Source: Hedera helix (Eukaryota > Streptophyta > Magnoliopsida > Apiales > Araliaceae). Taken from it: DNA of 64,000 nt. The DNA lies in the NCBI GenBank assembly GCA_947179155.2, contig OX359287.1, positions 3,039,501 to 3,103,500 of the forward strand, in the 5' to 3' direction. Every line of letters begins with the position of its first letter. Within the stretch, counting starts at the first letter, position 1. The position numbers and the translations under genes were made by a program. This document shows, one piece after another, positions 61,353 through 64,000 of this stretch. The notes beneath the pieces are model-generated. The model saw only the letters and a program-made list of their open reading frames with translations. It was not told the DNA's origin and searched no databases.

Positions 61353-62024
61353 TGTTGGGTTATTCCCTCTTATGTGGGTAGGCCCAATTAGTAGCCTATA
61401 TGGTCTATTGACCCATATGGATGATATAACATAGGTTTTAGGAAAAACAAAAATAACAAGTAACAAAACAGAAAAGAGGAAAAGAAAAAACTGATTCTCA
61501 CAAGAAATAGTGTAATATTTTACAACTCAGTAATCAGAAGGTCATTTGTGGTCTGATTGGGCTGATTTTTGGAGGGTGATGTCGTAACTTGTCAGGCTTC
61601 AATTTGAACGGTGGGATTGAGCATCAGAGTCTCGTAGCATCATGTTTTGCTATACATTATTGATACATTTTTTTTGCGAGAGTTGGTAAAATTTTTAGTT
61701 CTCTTGTTATTCTTGTTGAAGATGTATGCTAAGAATATGCTATTCTTGATGGTTGTTGTTGGTTTATGTCTCTAGTTGTTGTTAGAGAGAATATTGTATT
61801 GCCCGTTATTATTGATAGTGGAAGATTTGGTAGACTACGGTCCTATGATTTTTACTCCTCACATTGAGGGGGTTTTCCACGTAAAAAATTGTTTGTGTTC
61901 TTGTGTGTGTTTGTTCTTAATTATTAACTGCTTGGATTATTTTTCTTATTGGGTTTATATAAGAGGGGGAATTATATTGTTTCACTGTGCTGTTAGTGTT
62001 GTTTGGCTTGTTTTTCTCCCAACA
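61353..62024 (+). repeat. Copia 5' LTR in copy 2
   Basis: 672 bp, TGTTGGG to CCCAACA, preceded by CTTAT and followed by the primer site TGGCATCAAAG (62027). It keeps the ~35 bp with GAAGATGTATGC that the copy-1 LTR has lost. Confidence 0.9.
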
Positions 62025-62075
62025 AGTGGCATCAAAGTTATGGTCGTTATTGAATTGTTTGCCTTGTGTTAAACG

Positions 62076-63140
62076 ATGGAAATTAATACGACTAGGACGG
62101 TAACTTTGAATGGTTCAAATTATCATATTTAGAAAGGGAAAATGGAAGACCTCCTTTATGTGAAGGATTATTATTTGCCTGTGTTTTCTGATGTGAAGCT
62201 TGAGAAAAAGACCGATGACAAGTGGAAAATTCTGCATCATTAAGTGCGTGGTTACATTAGGCAATTGGTTGATGATAATGTTTTGAATCATATTAGTGGA
62301 GAGACTCATGCACGCAGTTTGTGGAGTAAGCTCGAACAGTTGTATGCTCGAAAGAATGGGAATAATAAATTGTTTATGATTAAGCAGATGATGGCATTGA
62401 GGTATCATGACGAAAAACCTTTGACTGATCATTTAAATTTCTTTCAGGGAATTATTAATCAGTTAGCTGCAATGGGTATCAAGTTTGATGATGAGATATA
62501 AGGATTATGGCTAGTTGGTACATTGTTGGATTCGTGGGAGATGTTTCGAACATCGTTGTCTAACTCCGCTCCAAATGGTAAAATTATTATGGATTTGGCT
62601 AAAAGCAGCGTTCTGAATGAAGAGGTTTTAAGAAAGTTGTAAGGTATCTCTTCACAGTTAGATGTGCTAGTTACGGAGAGAAAGGGGAGGAGCAAAAACA
62701 GACATCCGATGAATAGAGGTAAGAGTAGAAGCAAGTCCAACAAATTTGCAAATGTAGAATGTTTTCATTATCATGAGAAGGGGCATATCAAAAAAATTTA
62801 TCGCCAGCTCAAGAGAGAAAATAATATGGGAAATGGTAATGAAAAGAAGAATGACGACAATAAGGATGATAATCGAGTTGCTACCGTTTATAATGATTTT
62901 CTCATTATGTATGATGAAGATGTTCTTAATTTTGCTACTCATGAGATGAGTTGGGTCATTGATAGTGGTGCATCATTCATGCTACATCGCGGAAGGACTT
63001 TTTTACATCTTATATAGCTGGTGACTATGGGGTTGTAAAGATGGGTAATGATAGAGTGTCGAAAGTTGTGGGCATTGGGGATGTGTGTTTGGAGACTAAC
63101 AATGGTACAAGGTTAGTTCTCAAAAATGTTAAGCATGTTC
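62076..63140 (+). pseudogene. Copia gag/protease in copy 2, broken
   Basis: Same gag as 21878 but with a different set of stops: TAG at 62130-62132 (TGG in copy 1), TAA at 62241-62243 (CAA in copy 1), TAA near 62499, TAA near 62640, and TAG at 63015. The frame spans the 40 bp deleted from copy 1. The zinc knuckle reads CFHYHEKGHIKKIY, so two of its three Cys are Tyr. The protease motif WVIDSGAS is intact. Confidence 0.88.
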
Positions 63141-64000
63141 TGAAAGTAGTATGCCCTCAAGTCAATCACATTTGATGTGATAAGCATATACTTTGTAATC
63201 TTATTTATTTATTAATAAAAGTATCAAGGCATTTCTTTATTCATGATTAATTACTTGAATTAATCAAATGGATAAACCCATAGTTTTCGAGCAATGCTTT
63301 TAGAACCATGATGAAGATCATGCTAATGAGATCTAAATTCAAGATAGCTCAAAACTAAAATTGTTCTTAATCGTTGGATCACTAAAAAGGGAATTAGTAG
63401 ATCCGAATATATTGGTACATACTATGCTACATACTATGAAGAGGATGATTGATCTCATAATCATTTGTGTAGAGACACTAAAGCAAGTATGTAGGTGCTT
63501 ATTAGAGAATAAGTTCACTGAACGTGTCTCGCTTAAGGAACACCTAATGGAGTTTTACTTGTCTGTCAATAGGAGTTCCTTATGTGATAGTCGTACAAGT
63601 GATTCTTGGACTTGAGATCATCATAGTATCTTGTGTGTACTAAGTTATACTTTGACATACTCCTTAAGACCTGTTGGTATATCAAAGGATATGCTTAGGT
63701 ATAATAAGGTACACATGGAGATAGGTGAATGATCAACAAAGGATCTACCACTTTCAATAAAGGGAGAGAATGTCTTATGTGATTCAATAAGTGACAACTC
63801 ATAAATCCTTAGCCAGGGTTGAATGGAATTAGAAAGGAGTTTCTAATTTACATTAACTAGAGTTGTGTATTTGTGAATTGAAATGCATATGATCAAAGTA
63901 ATAAGACTTGACAGAAATTCCTTGTCTTATATTTGATTGGAACATTGTATGGTAGAACGATTGAATTGTATGGTAACTATTCGCTGAAAGGTTCTTTTAC
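63141..64000 (+). mobile_element. LTR-H in copy 2, cut by window end
   Basis: Begins TGAAAGTAGTATGCCCTCAA after the same TGTTC (63136-63140) as in copy 1. It lacks LTR-C at about 63450. The frame 63361-63615 has no recognisable domain. Confidence 0.85.

Larger units (their letters stand above)
55992..64000. repeat. Segmental duplication, copy 2
   Basis: Matches copy 1 from 14754 onward. It includes the CKX pseudogene, its flank, the tandem 520-bp repeats (59300-60560), the Copia 5' LTR with the same CTTAT (61348-61352), gag, and the left part of LTR-H. It is cut by the window end. About 985 bp and 126 bp present in copy 1 are missing near 58305 and 60940. Confidence 0.9.

Overview
The window is nuclear DNA of a flowering plant. 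It is AT-rich and almost entirely intergenic: LTR retrotransposons of Copia and Gypsy type, MITEs, a possible LINE tail and duplicated blocks surround a few broken plant genes. The only host-gene sequences I can name are two truncated copies of a cytokinin oxidase/dehydrogenase (CKX) pseudogene, one orphan first exon of a SINA-type E3 ubiquitin ligase (SINAT), and a weak protein-kinase-like remnant. I cannot name the species. I see no intact protein-coding gene, tRNA, rRNA or CRISPR array.

Layout. 1-2910 is unassigned AT-rich DNA. 2911-4903 is a solo Gypsy-type LTR (minus). 6283-6934 is a hAT-type element with a perfect 8-bp target duplication. 7153-11966 is a deleted Gypsy-type element (minus) with 17-bp minisatellites in its LTR. 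12704-13070 looks like a 5'-truncated LINE. 14373-16093 is CKX copy 1 (minus). It opens an ~8 kb block that recurs at 55992-64000. In copy 1 the block runs into a Copia element (21186-32505, target duplication CTTAT). That element contains a solo LTR (22905-28174, duplication TGTTC), which itself contains another solo LTR (23231-26507). A hAT MITE (31905-32496) splits the last bases of the Copia 3' LTR. The SINAT exon (32683-32898, minus) lies just beyond.

33062-43731 and 43831-46663 are tandem copies of one non-coding unit. The first copy carries a small Mutator-like MITE (33599-40945, 9-bp duplication TATTACTAC) that is split by a young, non-coding, large-LTR element (LARD, 33674-40803, duplication ATTTT). 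Next come a Copia fragment on the minus strand (46928-48088), a minus-strand long LTR (48089 to about 50758), a plus-strand 4.7 kb LTR with its primer-binding site (50759-55425), and then CKX/Copia block copy 2 to the window end.

Relative history from the sequence: CKX frameshift and stop, then Copia insertion, then solo-LTR precursor insertion, then block duplication, then further insertions and deletions in each copy. The Gypsy-type LTRs, although divergent, share a short stem-loop motif (stem around GAGC/GCTC) in their transcribed part. I consider this the most interesting unexplained signal in the window. No genes here form a working pathway; the content is a record of nested insertion, silencing and decay.
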